64,000 nt of DNA, from NCBI RefSeq assembly GCF_030719295.1, contig NZ_CP120997.1:3046001-3110000 (forward strand), in the 5' to 3' direction. Positions within the stretch are counted from its first letter, which is position 1; each line of letters starts with the position of its first letter. Origin of the DNA: Streptomyces sp. Mut1. GTDB lineage: Bacteria; Actinomycetota; Actinomycetes; Streptomycetales; Streptomycetaceae. Shown here piece by piece: positions 16,689 through 25,702 of this stretch. Under the pieces are notes generated by a model. That model was not told the origin of the DNA. It made no database searches and saw only the letters and a list, made by a program, of their open reading frames with translations. The position numbers and the translations under genes are program-made.

Positions 16689-17576
16689 TCACGATAGTCC
16701 TTTACCGTCCGCATGGCCGGTCCTGGCGGCATTCTTTGCCGCGACGACGGCGTCGAACACCTCGCGTTTGGGCAGCCCCGCGTCGGCGGCGACGGCGGCG
16801 ATGGCCTCCTTGCGCCGCTCCCCCGCCTCCTCGCGCACCCGCACCCTGCGTACCAGCTCCTCGGCGTCCAGTTCCTCGCCCCCCGGGGCCACGCCCTCCA
16901 CGACGACGGTGATCTCACCGCGTACCTGCTCGGCGGCCGACCAGGCGGCGAGGTCGGCCAGGGGGCCGCGCTTGACCTCCTCGTACGTCTTGGTCAGCTC
17001 GCGGCAGACGGCGGCCCGCCGCTCCGCGCCGAAGACCTCGGCCATCGCGGCGAGGGTGTCGTCGAGCCGGTGGGGGGCCTCGAAGAAGACCATCGTGCGG
17101 GGCTCGCGGGCGACCTCGCGGAGCTTGGAGAGGCGTTCGCCGCCCTTGCGCGGCAGGAAGCCCTCGAAGCAGAACCGGTCCACCGGCAGCGCGGACAGGG
17201 CGAGCGCGGTGAGCACGGCGGAGGGGCCGGGGACGGCGGTGACCTTGATGTCGCGTTCCACGGCGGCGGCGACGAGCCGGTAACCGGGGTCGGAGACGGA
17301 GGGCATGCCGGCGTCCGTGACGAGCAGGACCCGGGCGCCGCCGGCCAGCGCCTCGACGAGTTCGGGCGTACGGGCGGTCTCGTTGCCCTCGAAGTAGGAG
17401 ACGACGCGGCCCGTGGTGTGGACGCCGAGTCCCTGGGTCAGCCGGCGCAGCCTGCGGGTGTCCTCGGCGGCGATGACGTCGGCGGCCTCCAGTTCGGCGG
17501 CGAGGCGTGGCGGGGCGTCCGCCAGGTCGCCGATGGGGGTCCCTGCGAGCACGAGCGTTCCAGTCGTTCCAGTCAC
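16689..17576 (-). CDS. rsmI: 16S rRNA (cytidine-2'-O)-methyltransferase
   Basis: Methylates the ribose of a cytidine in the 16S decoding region. The 295-residue protein starts VTGTTGTLVLAGTPIGDLAD, the characteristic RsmI N-terminus, and contains ARVLLVTDAGMPSVSDPGYRL and VPGPSAVLTALALSALP, motifs of the tetrapyrrole-methylase fold. GTG at 17576 is preferred because GGAGG lies 9 nt upstream; an ATG at 17585 directly abuts that sequence. Divergent from the mannosyltransferase gene, with a 62-nt gap holding both promoters. Confidence 0.93.
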   Translation of the reverse strand: MTGTTGTLVLAGTPIGDLADAPPRLAAELEAADVIAAEDTRRLRRLTQGLGVHTTGRVVSYFEGNETARTPELVEALAGGARVLLVTDAGMPSVSDPGYRLVAAAVERDIKVTAVPGPSAVLTALALSALPVDRFCFEGFLPRKGGERLSKLREVAREPRTMVFFEAPHRLDDTLAAMAEVFGAERRAAVCRELTKTYEEVKRGPLADLAAWSAAEQVRGEITVVVEGVAPGGEELDAEELVRRVRVREEAGERRKEAIAAVAADAGLPKREVFDAVVAAKNAARTGHADGKGLS

Positions 17577-17638
17577 AACGCCCATCCTCCCAGCACGGGC
17601 AGCGAGACCCGCACAGTCGCGTTCCCTACGATGGCGCG

Positions 17639-19417
17639 GTGACGAGTACAGCGCCCGAAGCCCGGCAGGGCCAAGACGCCGGGGAGCAGCACGGCCCGGA
17701 GCCGACTTCCTGGCAGCAGCGGCTCCGCCGCTTCGGCCATTACCCGCGTCCCGGGATCGGGCTGCGGGAGCGGCTGATTCCGCCGTACACGCGGCCCGGG
17801 TACCAGCTGTGGGCGGTGCTCGGCGTGCCCCCGCTGCTCGCGGATCGGGTGGTGCGCTGGTCGGCGTGGGGCGGGCCGCTGCTGGTGGCGCTGGTCGCGG
17901 GTGTGCTGCGGTTCTGGAAGCTGGGCAGCCCGCACGCGGTGATATTCGACGAGACGTACTACGCCAAGGACTCCTGGGCGCTGATCAACCAGGGGTACGA
18001 GGGGGCGTGGCCGAAGGACGTCGACAAGCTGATCCTGAATGACCCGTCGCAGGTGCCGGTGCCGACGGACCCGGGCTATGTGGTGCACCCGCCGGTCGGC
18101 AAGTGGATCATCGGCCTCGGTGAGCAGATGTTCGGGTTCACGCCGTTCGGCTGGCGGTTCATGGTCGCGGTGCTCGGCACGCTGTCGGTGCTGATGCTGT
18201 GCCGGATCGGCCGCAGGCTGTTCCGCTCGACGTTCCTGGGCTGTCTGGCGGGGCTGCTGCTCGCGGTGGACGGGCTGCATTTCGTGATGAGCCGCACCGC
18301 GCTGCTCGACCTGGTGCTGATGTTCTTCGTGCTGGCCGCGTTCGGCTGTCTGCTGATCGACCGCGACTGGTCCAGACAGCGGCTCGCGGCAGCGCTGCCG
18401 GTCGACGCGGAGGGTGTGCTGCGTCCGGACGCCGGGGTCGCGGAGAGGCTGCGTCTGGGCTGGCGCCCGTGGCGGATCGCCGCCGGGATCTCGCTGGGCC
18501 TGGCCTTCGGTACGAAGTGGAACGGGCTGTTCATCCTGGTCGCGTTCTGCCTGATGACGGTGTTGTGGGATGTGGGCGCGCGCCGCACGGCCGGCGCGGT
18601 GCGCCCGTATCTGGCGGTGCTGCGGCGGGATGTGGTGCCGGCGTTCGTCTCGACGGTGCCGGTCGCGGTCCTCACGTACCTCGCGTCCTGGACGGGCTGG
18701 ATCGTCAGCGACGGTCCGGACCGGCACGGCTATTACCGGGACTGGGCGGCGACCGACGGCAGGGGCGGCGGCTGGACCTGGCTGCCGGACTGGCTGCGCA
18801 GCCTGTGGCACTACGAGAACCAGGTGTTCGACTTCCATGTGAACCTGACGTCGGGTCACACGTACCAGTCCAATCCGTGGAGCTGGATCGTGCTGGGCCG
18901 GCCCGTCTCGTACTTCTACGAGGAGCAGAACGGCTGCGCGGCGTCGGCGACCGGCAAGTGCTCCCGCGAGGTCCTGGCCATCGGCACCCCGCTGCTGTGG
19001 TGGGCGGCCTGTTTCGCCCTGGCGTACGTGCTGTGGCGCTGGATCTTCCGCCGCGACTGGCGGGCGGGCGCGATCGCCTGCGGGGTGGCCGCGGGCTGGG
19101 TGCCGTGGTTCCTGTACCAGGAACGCACCATCTTCCTTTTCTACGCGGTGGTGTTCGTGCCGTTCCTGTGTCTCGCGGTGGCGATGATGATCGGCGCGAT
19201 GCTGGGCCCGGCGGCGGACTCCGGGCCCCGGTACGAACTGGGCCTGGCGAAACCCGATCCCTCGGGCGAACGGCGCCGGACACTGGGGGCGGTGGCGGCC
19301 GGTGTGCTGGTTCTGTTGATTGTCTGGAATTTCATCTATTTCTGGCCGCTGTACACGGGAACTCCCATTCCGGAGGATTCCTGGCGGGACCGGATGTGGC
19401 TGGATACCTGGATTTGA
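17639..19417 (+). CDS. pmt: Polyprenol-phosphate-mannose-dependent protein O-mannosyltransferase
   Basis: A 592-residue polytopic membrane enzyme that transfers mannose from a polyprenol-phosphate donor to secreted proteins. It has about 11 hydrophobic segments. The conserved first extracellular loop has VIFDETYYAKDSWALI near residue 105, which includes the family's acidic pair Asp-Glu, and HPPVGKWIIGLGE. The C-terminal PMT domain includes the segment NPWSWIVLGRPVSYFY. The adjacent rsmI is divergent, a pairing also conserved in mycobacteria. The GTG start at 17639 has no strong ribosome site. Confidence 0.93.
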   Translation: MTSTAPEARQGQDAGEQHGPEPTSWQQRLRRFGHYPRPGIGLRERLIPPYTRPGYQLWAVLGVPPLLADRVVRWSAWGGPLLVALVAGVLRFWKLGSPHAVIFDETYYAKDSWALINQGYEGAWPKDVDKLILNDPSQVPVPTDPGYVVHPPVGKWIIGLGEQMFGFTPFGWRFMVAVLGTLSVLMLCRIGRRLFRSTFLGCLAGLLLAVDGLHFVMSRTALLDLVLMFFVLAAFGCLLIDRDWSRQRLAAALPVDAEGVLRPDAGVAERLRLGWRPWRIAAGISLGLAFGTKWNGLFILVAFCLMTVLWDVGARRTAGAVRPYLAVLRRDVVPAFVSTVPVAVLTYLASWTGWIVSDGPDRHGYYRDWAATDGRGGGWTWLPDWLRSLWHYENQVFDFHVNLTSGHTYQSNPWSWIVLGRPVSYFYEEQNGCAASATGKCSREVLAIGTPLLWWAACFALAYVLWRWIFRRDWRAGAIACGVAAGWVPWFLYQERTIFLFYAVVFVPFLCLAVAMMIGAMLGPAADSGPRYELGLAKPDPSGERRRTLGAVAAGVLVLLIVWNFIYFWPLYTGTPIPEDSWRDRMWLDTWI

Positions 19418-19501
19418 GGCGCTTGTTGACGCCGTAGCGCATCGCATTCCGATAACAACCAAGTCCCTTGTCGCTACTGTCCCGTAAAGTGCCCCGCACA
19501 G

Positions 19502-19525
19502 CCCTCTTGAACGCGTTCAAGAGGG
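19502..19525. promoter_or_regulatory. 24-bp perfect palindrome upstream of the penicillin-binding protein
   Basis: CCCTCTTGAACG is followed immediately by its exact complement. It lies 28 bp before the penicillin-binding protein start. The core TTGAACGCGTTCAA looks like a dimeric repressor site. A terminator for the upstream mannosyltransferase is the alternative, though there is no loop. Confidence 0.5.
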
Positions 19526-19553
19526 GGCTCCGGGGGGATGGGGACGACAGGGA

Positions 19554-21200
19554 ATGCGTAGTGGAGCGAAGATAGGCATAGTCGGCGGGGCGTTCGCGCT
19601 CGTGCTGGGCGGGGTGGGGTACGGGGCGTACAACGTCCTGGACGGGCTCGGTGGCGGGGGCGGCGGTACGAGTACGGCCGCCGACTCGTCCGAGGTGAGG
19701 ACCGGCCCGGTCACCGAGAAGGAGATCGCCGAGACGTCGGAGAAGTTCCTCGCCGCGTGGGCGAAGGGCGACGCGGCGGTCGCGGCGGAGCTCACCAACA
19801 ACAAGGGCGACGCGGAACCGGCCCTGGCCGGCTACAGCGAGACGGCCCACGTCACCAAGGCGGTCATCACCCCGGGCGCGGCGACCGGCTCGACGGTCCC
19901 GTACACCGTGAAGGCGACCGTCTCGTACCAGGGCACGTCCAAGCCCTGGTCGTACGCCTCGAAGCTGACCGTGGTCCGCGGACTGACGACCGGGCACGCG
20001 CTGGTCGACTGGGAGCCGTCCGTCATCCACCCGGACCTCGCGAAGGGCGAGTCGCTGGAGACGGGCGAGGCGTCCTCCGCGGCGATCGAGGCGGTCGACC
20101 GCAACGGCCAGGTGCTCAGTACCGAGAAGTACCCGTCGCTGGGCGGCATCCTGGACGAGCTCCGCAAGAAGTACGGCGAGAAGGCCGGTGGCACCGCCGG
20201 CATCGAGACCTGGATCAACAGCGCGAACGCCGACGGCGCGGACAGGACGCTGCTGACCCTGGTCAAGGGCAAGCCGGGCCAGGTGCAGACCACACTGGAC
20301 GCGAAGATCCAGGCGGCGGCCGAGCGGGGCGTGAAGAAGTTCGCGCAGGCGTCGGTCGCGGCGGTCGAGCCGTCGACGGGGGCGATCCGGGCCATCGCGA
20401 ACAACCGGGACGACGCATTCGACGCGGCCCGGCAGGGCCGGGTTGCCCCCGGTTCCACGATGAAGATCATCACCGCCGCGATGATCATCCAGAACGGCCT
20501 GGGCGGCGAGAACACGCCCGTCGAGTGCCCCTCGACCGTGCCCTGGGTGGGGGTCGTCTTCCACAACCTGGACGACTTCTCGATGACGGACAACCCCACG
20601 CTGAAGCGGGCGTTCGCCAGGTCCTGCAACACCGCGTTCATCAAGCCGGTGCTGCCCCTGGGCAACAAGCGCGACACCGCCCTCGGCACCGAGGCCAAGC
20701 AGTACTTCGGGATCGGCCTCAACTGGCAGACGGGCATGGTGACGGTCGACGGCGAGGTGCCGACGTCCTCCGACGCCGAGACGGCCGCCTCGTTCATCGG
20801 CCAGGGCAAGATCCAGATGAACCCGCTGAACATGGCCTCCGTCACCGCGACCGCGGTCAGGGGCCAGTTCCTCCAGCCCTACATCGTCCCGAAGGACCTC
20901 GACAACCGGACCTTCGCCACCGCGAGCCCGCTGCCGCCCGGGGTGTCCTCGCAGCTGAAGAACATGCTGCGCTACACCGCGACCAGCGGCGAGGGCACCG
21001 CGACCCAGGCCATGGCGGGCGTGCGCGGTGACAAGGGCGCCAAGACCGGCTCGGCGGAGGTCGACGGCCACGCCACGTCCGACAGCTGGTTCGCCGGCTT
21101 CTGCAACGACCTCGCGGCAGCCGCCCTCGTCCAGTCCGGCGGCCACGGCGGCGACGCGGCGGGCCCGGTCGTCGCGGAGGTCCTGCGGGCGGGGCCGTGA
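19554..21200 (+). CDS. Class B-like penicillin-binding protein with NTF2-like domain
   Basis: A 548-residue membrane-anchored peptidoglycan transpeptidase. A signal anchor spans residues 6-28, followed by a Gly-rich linker. An NTF2/MecA_N-like domain covers about residues 50-165. In the transpeptidase domain the catalytic motifs are S301-T-M-K304, S357-C-N359 and K497-TGSA, all intact, so it should be active and beta-lactam-binding. The overlapping GTGA with the Nudix gene couples their translation. Confidence 0.92.
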   Translation: MRSGAKIGIVGGAFALVLGGVGYGAYNVLDGLGGGGGGTSTAADSSEVRTGPVTEKEIAETSEKFLAAWAKGDAAVAAELTNNKGDAEPALAGYSETAHVTKAVITPGAATGSTVPYTVKATVSYQGTSKPWSYASKLTVVRGLTTGHALVDWEPSVIHPDLAKGESLETGEASSAAIEAVDRNGQVLSTEKYPSLGGILDELRKKYGEKAGGTAGIETWINSANADGADRTLLTLVKGKPGQVQTTLDAKIQAAAERGVKKFAQASVAAVEPSTGAIRAIANNRDDAFDAARQGRVAPGSTMKIITAAMIIQNGLGGENTPVECPSTVPWVGVVFHNLDDFSMTDNPTLKRAFARSCNTAFIKPVLPLGNKRDTALGTEAKQYFGIGLNWQTGMVTVDGEVPTSSDAETAASFIGQGKIQMNPLNMASVTATAVRGQFLQPYIVPKDLDNRTFATASPLPPGVSSQLKNMLRYTATSGEGTATQAMAGVRGDKGAKTGSAEVDGHATSDSWFAGFCNDLAAAALVQSGGHGGDAAGPVVAEVLRAGP

Positions 21201-21718
21201 GCCCGGCGGGCCAGGGGCCCGGGGCGCCGGTCCCGCACATCCTGGTCGACCCCGGCGTCCGCGTGCCCGTCCCCGCCGACGGCGAGACGTGGGCCGTCGG
21301 CGCCGTGATCCTCGACCACCGGGGCCGCGCCTTCGCCCAGAAGCGCGCACCAGGCCGGCGGCTGTTCCCCGGCTGCTGGGACCTCGTCGGCGGCCATGTC
21401 GAGCCCGGCGAGACCCTGTTGGCCGCCCTCGCCCGGGAAGTGGGCGAGGAGACCGGGTGGCGCCTTCGCCGGGTCCGGCGGTTCCTTGGCCACGCCCCCT
21501 GGACCGGCGACGACGGACGCGGGGAGCGACAGGAGGCGGACTACCTCGTGGACGTCGACGGCGATCTGGACCACCCCGCGCTCGAGTGGTCCAAGAACAG
21601 CGCGTACGACTGGTTCGGGCCCGAGGACCTGCCCCGGCTCAAGGAGAACTGCGCCCCCGGCGACTTCCTGGTCCACGACAGGACCGCCGCCGCCCTGCGG
21701 GCCGCCGGCGCTCAGTAG
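21197..21718 (+). CDS. Nudix hydrolase
   Basis: A 173-residue protein of the Nudix superfamily, which hydrolyses nucleoside diphosphates linked to another group. The Nudix box GGHVEPGETLLAALAREVGE continues with ETGW at about residues 65-88, with all catalytic glutamates present. The substrate cannot be read from the sequence. Its GTG start overlaps the penicillin-binding protein stop, and its 3' end overlaps the convergent next gene by 7 nt. Confidence 0.88.
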   Translation: MSPAGQGPGAPVPHILVDPGVRVPVPADGETWAVGAVILDHRGRAFAQKRAPGRRLFPGCWDLVGGHVEPGETLLAALAREVGEETGWRLRRVRRFLGHAPWTGDDGRGERQEADYLVDVDGDLDHPALEWSKNSAYDWFGPEDLPRLKENCAPGDFLVHDRTAAALRAAGAQ

Positions 21719-22344
21719 CCCACCGTGAAGTGCCGCTCCCCGCGCGGCACTTCCAGCTCGTCCAATACCGCCACCGCCAAGTCCTCCGCCGATATCCGGG
21801 AGGTGCCGTCGGGTGCGGTGAGCAGGGTGGTGGTGCCGCGGCGGTACCTGCCGGTGCGGGTGCCCGGTTCCAGTACGGCGGGCGGGCTGAGGTAGACCCA
21901 GTCGGCCGGGTGCGCGCGGCAGGCGGCCAGTTGCGCGGAGCTGGCGGCGGCGACCGTGCGCCACTGCGGAGGTACGTACTCCGCGCTGTCCAGGACGAGT
22001 TGTGCGGGGCGGCCGGGGACCTTCAGGGGCCCGGCGCCGCCGACGACGAGGATGCGCGTACCGGTCCTGGCCGCCGCGTCGAGCAGGGACGTCGTGGTCG
22101 CCGCGATCGTGTGCTCGTGCCCGGCGGGGGGCCGGGTCGCGGCCACGACCGCGTCCACGCCCTCGAACAGAGCGGCCATGGCGTCGGCGTCGTCCGCGTC
22201 GCCCCCGGTCGCGGTGACACCGGGTGGCAGGGTGTCCGGCCGGCTGCGGCGGTACACCGCGAGGAGCGCGTGGCCCCGGCCCGCGGCTTCGGTGACGACG
22301 CGGGAGCCGGCCATGCCTGCGGCTCCGATGACGGCGATCCTCAT
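21712..22344 (-). CDS. NAD(P)-binding protein (NmrA/atypical SDR type)
   Basis: A 210-residue Rossmann-fold protein. It begins MRIAVIGAAGMAGSRVV with the glycine-rich dinucleotide loop GAAGMAG and has DAVVAATRPP and ILVVGGAGPLKV strands. It lacks the classic YxxxK, as expected for the NmrA/NAD(P)H-binding group, whose members act as redox sensors or reductases. The substrate is unknown. The ATG overlaps the stop of the EamA transporter gene (ATGA), so the two form an operon with the transporter first. Confidence 0.85.
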   Translation of the reverse strand: MRIAVIGAAGMAGSRVVTEAAGRGHALLAVYRRSRPDTLPPGVTATGGDADDADAMAALFEGVDAVVAATRPPAGHEHTIAATTTSLLDAAARTGTRILVVGGAGPLKVPGRPAQLVLDSAEYVPPQWRTVAAASSAQLAACRAHPADWVYLSPPAVLEPGTRTGRYRRGTTTLLTAPDGTSRISAEDLAVAVLDELEVPRGERHFTVGY

Positions 22345-23288
22345 CGAGGAGTCCTTTCCGGTACGGGAGTGGGGAGGACAACAGGGGCGCGCCCCGGGAG
22401 CTGGCCCCCGACGATCGACGCCAGGGCGAGCGCGAAGCCCACGAGCTGGACCGGGCCCAGCGTCTGGCCGAGCACCAGCGCGCCCAGGCCGGCCGCGACC
22501 AGCGGGGAGAGCAGCCCGAGGACCGCCACCGAGGTCACCGGCAGGGCGGCGATGCCCTGGAACCACAGGACGAAGGTGATCAGGCCGCCGACCAGCCCCA
22601 GCCAGAGGTAGCCCAGCGCGGCCCGGCCGTCGATCGCCGGGGGCGCCCCCTCGGCCAGGAAGGTCAGGGGTGCCAGGAACAGGCCGCCCGCGGTGAGCTG
22701 CCAGCCGGTGAAGGCGAGCGGGCCCACCCCCTCGGGGCGCCCCCACCGCTTGGTGAGCGTCACGCCGAGGCCCATCGTGACGGCTCCGGCGAGGCCCGCG
22801 ACGACTCCGGTGGTGTCCAGTGCCGCGCTGGGCCCGATCACCACGAGACCGACCCCGGCCACTCCCGTCACGCCCCACAACAGCGGGCGTGCGGAGAGAG
22901 GTTGGCGCAGGACCGCCACCGCCAGCACGGCGACGACGAGCGGCTGCGCGGCGCCCAGGGTCGCGGCGACGCCTCCCGGGAGACGTTCGGCGGCGATGAA
23001 CAGCAGCGGCAGGAACAGGCCGATGTTCAGCACACCGAGCACCGCCGCCTTCCCCCACCAGACCCCGCGCGGCAGCGTGCGGGTGAACGCGAGGGCGATC
23101 AGACCGGCGGGCAGGGCGCGCAGGAGTCCGGCGAACAGGGGGTGCCCGGCGGGCAGGAACTCGGTGGTGACGATGTAGGTGGTCCCCCACACCGCCGGGG
23201 CGAGCGCGGTCAGGGCGGTGCGGGGCAGGGTCCCGGAACGGAGACCGCCCGCCCCGCCGGGGGCCCTCCGCGTGGGTCGTCTTGTCAT
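22341..23288 (-). CDS. EamA (DMT) family exporter
   Basis: A 315-residue membrane protein with ten hydrophobic segments in two repeated halves, the drug/metabolite transporter layout. Recognisable pieces are APAVWGTTYIVTTEFLP near residue 35 and GAAQPLVVAVLA in the first half, with a matching ALPVTSVAVLGLLSPLVAAG in the second. The substrate is unknown. ATG at 23288 is chosen; a GTG at 23303 is possible. It is divergent from a LysR gene, which is a likely regulator. Confidence 0.87.
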   Translation of the reverse strand: MTRRPTRRAPGGAGGLRSGTLPRTALTALAPAVWGTTYIVTTEFLPAGHPLFAGLLRALPAGLIALAFTRTLPRGVWWGKAAVLGVLNIGLFLPLLFIAAERLPGGVAATLGAAQPLVVAVLAVAVLRQPLSARPLLWGVTGVAGVGLVVIGPSAALDTTGVVAGLAGAVTMGLGVTLTKRWGRPEGVGPLAFTGWQLTAGGLFLAPLTFLAEGAPPAIDGRAALGYLWLGLVGGLITFVLWFQGIAALPVTSVAVLGLLSPLVAAGLGALVLGQTLGPVQLVGFALALASIVGGQLPGRAPVVLPTPVPERTPR

Positions 23289-23347
23289 GTCTCGAAGTCT
23301 CACGCGGGAACCATTGATGAGTCCAACACATGTCTGTCACGTCATTG

Positions 23348-23362
23348 ATCTCGATCCGAGAT
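23348..23362. promoter_or_regulatory. Candidate LysR-type operator
   Basis: ATCTCG-ATC-CGAGAT is a 15-bp interrupted palindrome with T-N11-A spacing in the 91-bp gap between the EamA and LysR genes. GATGAGTCCA also occurs twice in this gap, near 23315 and 23371. The location suits LysR autoregulation and control of the divergent operon. Confidence 0.5.
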
Positions 23363-23379
23363 GGATTCACGATGAGTCC

Positions 23380-24270
23380 ATGGAGCTTCAGCAGATGCGT
23401 TACGTGATCGCGGTGGCCGAGACGAACAGCTTCACCCGGGCCGCCGAGCAGTGCCTCGTCGTGCAGTCGGCCCTGAGCCACCAGATCGGCCGGCTCGAAC
23501 GGGAGCTGGGCGCACGGCTCTTCGAGCGCACCACCCGCCGGGTGCGGCTCACCCCGGCCGGTGAGGCGTTCCTCCCGGCCGCCCGCCAGTGCCTGGAGGC
23601 CGCGGAACGCGCCGCCGCCGAGGTCGCCGCTGCGGTGGGCGAGGTGCGCGGACGGCTCGCCGTGGGCCTGATCCCGACGGTCACCGCCGTCGACATCCCC
23701 GCGGCGCTGCGCGACTTCCGCCGCCGCTACCCGCAGGTGCGGATCAGCCTGCGGGTCGGCGCGAGCGACGAACTGGCCGAGCAGGTCCGTCAGGGGGCTC
23801 TCGACGTGGCCTTCCTCGGGCTGCCCGCCACCGCGACGCCCCGGGGCCTCGCCTTCCACGAACTCGGCCGCGACCGGCTCGTCGCCGTGGTCGCCCCGGG
23901 CCATCCACTGGCCGGCGCGCCCGCCGTGGACCTGCGCAGGATCGCCTCGGAGGTGTTCGTGGACTTCCCGGCGGGAACAGCCGGCCGCGCCCAGACCGAC
24001 CAGGCCTTCTCGGCCGCCGGCCTCGTCCGCGACGTCGCCTTCGAGGTCACCACCGCCGACTACATCGCCGCCCTCGTCGCCCCCGGCCTCGCGGTGGCGA
24101 TGCTGCCCCCGGCGTACGCCGACCGGCTCCCCGGGATCGTCGCCGTCGAGGTGTCCGACGCGCCGGCCCGCGTACAGCACGCCGCCTGGAGCCGCTCGGG
24201 CCGCACCCCGGCGGCCACGGCGTTCCTGGGGGCGCTCGGCATTCCCGTACACGAGGGGCGCGACTCGTGA
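23380..24270 (+). CDS. LysR family transcriptional regulator
   Basis: A 296-residue protein starting MELQQMRYVIAVAETNSFTR, followed by the winged helix-turn-helix segment AAEQCLVVQSALSHQIGRLE (residues 3-62). A linker helix and a periplasmic-binding-protein-like effector domain (about residues 90-290) complete it. Full family length. Divergent from the EamA/NAD(P)-binding operon, the usual arrangement for a LysR regulator and its target. The effector is unknown. Confidence 0.9.
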   Translation: MELQQMRYVIAVAETNSFTRAAEQCLVVQSALSHQIGRLERELGARLFERTTRRVRLTPAGEAFLPAARQCLEAAERAAAEVAAAVGEVRGRLAVGLIPTVTAVDIPAALRDFRRRYPQVRISLRVGASDELAEQVRQGALDVAFLGLPATATPRGLAFHELGRDRLVAVVAPGHPLAGAPAVDLRRIASEVFVDFPAGTAGRAQTDQAFSAAGLVRDVAFEVTTADYIAALVAPGLAVAMLPPAYADRLPGIVAVEVSDAPARVQHAAWSRSGRTPAATAFLGALGIPVHEGRDS

Positions 24271-24324
24271 AGTGACGACACGAACTATTGACACGCTCTT
24301 GTCAGGAGCGGAACACTCCACAGC

Positions 24325-24340
24325 GGGAGAGCGCTCTCCC
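24325..24340. promoter_or_regulatory. LacI-type operator upstream of the DUF1996 gene
   Basis: GGGAGAGCGCTCTCCC is a 16-bp perfect palindrome about 80 bp before the DUF1996 start. The GAGCGCTC core is typical of LacI-family repressors controlling glycoside hydrolases in Streptomyces, such as CebR. A second copy lies at 25583. Confidence 0.7.
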
Positions 24341-24422
24341 AAACCCTCGCAGTATCCCCGCAGTTGCCCGGTCCACGCTCTCCCACTCCACGCTCCCCCA
24401 CGACGCAGCAGGAGGTCTCTCC

Positions 24423-25532
24423 ATGCCACGGAGGTCCAGAACCCTCACCGGACTGCTCTTGTTCACCTCGCTCGGCCTGACCACGGCGGGCATCGCCGGG
24501 ATCGCGGCGACGGCGAACGCATCCACCGAAACCACCACGTCGGCCACCTCCGCGCACGCGGAGCACGCCGCGTACTCCATGCCGGGGATGCCCGGCATGG
24601 AGGCGTCCACCAAGGCTTCGGGCGACGACCCGGACGGGGACGGCTACATCATGGCCGACCCGCCGGTCACCGGGGTCGTACCCTCGACGGCGGTCCCGCC
24701 GCAGGCGTACTTCCACGAGTTCCAGGCCAAGTGCGCCCCCACGCACACCGCCCCGGACGACCCGATCGTCTACCCGGGCCAGCCCGGCAAGTCCCACGAC
24801 CACACATTCATGGGCAACACCACGACCGACGCCTACACCACCGCCGCCTCGCTGGAGTCCGGGGACACCACGTGCCTGGCGCCCGGCGACAAGTCCGGCT
24901 ACTGGATGCCGAGTCTGTTCGACGGGGAGACGAAGATCCTCCCGGACGGCGTCCAGACCATCTACTACAAGTCGGGCGTCACCGACTACACCAGCGTCCG
25001 CCCCTTCCCCAAGGGCCTGCGGTACGTCGTCGGCAGCCCGATGCAGAGCCAGGAGGAGTTCAAGAACCTCAAGGGCACCGTCGAGGGCTGGGAGTGCGGT
25101 GACTCGTTCAAGAACTACGACTTCCCGGCGACCTGCCCCGACCGCCAGGACGTGCAGCTCAACCTGCGTCTCCAGGCGCCGAGTTGCTGGGACGGCATCC
25201 ACCTGGACACGCCGGACCACACGAGCCACATGGCCTACCCGGTGGCCTCGGGCAACAACTACAACGCCTGCCCGGCCGACCACCCGGTCGCACTGCCGAT
25301 GATCGAGTTCAAGATGGCCTGGCCGGTCAACGGTGACATGTCGCAGGTGAAGCTGGCGAGCGGCGCCGGCTTCTCGTTCCACTACGACTTCATGAACGGC
25401 TGGGACGCCGCCACGCTCGACGCGATGGTCACCCACTGCGTCAAGGGCGGCCTCCAGTGCGACCCGCACGGCTACGACGAGAACCACCCCGACCAGGGCG
25501 CGGTGCTCGACGAGAACTACGAACTGCCGTAG
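24423..25532 (+). CDS. Secreted DUF1996 domain protein
   Basis: A 369-residue exported protein of unknown function. A signal peptide covers residues 1-33 (ending near ATANA), followed by a His/Met-rich stretch (HAEHAAYSMPGMPGMEAS) that could bind metal. The DUF1996 domain covers about residues 95-340, with conserved-looking segments GKSHDHTFMGN, YWMPSLFD and HTSHMAYPV. AGGAGG 7 nt upstream gives a strong start. The domain is common in fungal and actinobacterial secretomes, often with carbohydrate-active enzymes. The following glycosidase gene and the shared operator suggest a role in polysaccharide use. Confidence 0.87.
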   Translation: MPRRSRTLTGLLLFTSLGLTTAGIAGIAATANASTETTTSATSAHAEHAAYSMPGMPGMEASTKASGDDPDGDGYIMADPPVTGVVPSTAVPPQAYFHEFQAKCAPTHTAPDDPIVYPGQPGKSHDHTFMGNTTTDAYTTAASLESGDTTCLAPGDKSGYWMPSLFDGETKILPDGVQTIYYKSGVTDYTSVRPFPKGLRYVVGSPMQSQEEFKNLKGTVEGWECGDSFKNYDFPATCPDRQDVQLNLRLQAPSCWDGIHLDTPDHTSHMAYPVASGNNYNACPADHPVALPMIEFKMAWPVNGDMSQVKLASGAGFSFHYDFMNGWDAATLDAMVTHCVKGGLQCDPHGYDENHPDQGAVLDENYELP

Positions 25533-25549
25533 CCGGCACTCCCGCGCAC

Positions 25550-25571
25550 CCCCACGTCCGGGGCCTTTTTT
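25550..25571 (+). terminator. Weak rho-independent-like terminator
   Basis: A short GC stem (CCCC at 25550 pairing with GGGG at 25560) is followed by CC and six T residues 18 nt after the DUF1996 stop. The T-run is unusual in this genome and supports termination despite the short stem. Confidence 0.4.
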
Positions 25572-25582
25572 CGGACCGCGCC

Positions 25583-25596
25583 GGAGAGCGCTCTCC
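25583..25596. promoter_or_regulatory. LacI-type operator upstream of the glycosidase
   Basis: GGAGAGCGCTCTCC is a 14-bp perfect palindrome identical in core to the site at 24325, about 105 bp before the glycosidase start. The two copies indicate that one regulator controls both genes. Confidence 0.7.
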
Positions 25597-25702
25597 AAGA
25601 TCGGCCCCGGACCACGCGCGACCCGGCCGCCCTACCCGGCCGCCCCTTCCCCCCACTCGTTCCTCCATCCCCCCAACTCCCCCCACTCGCAAGGAGAGTC
25701 AC

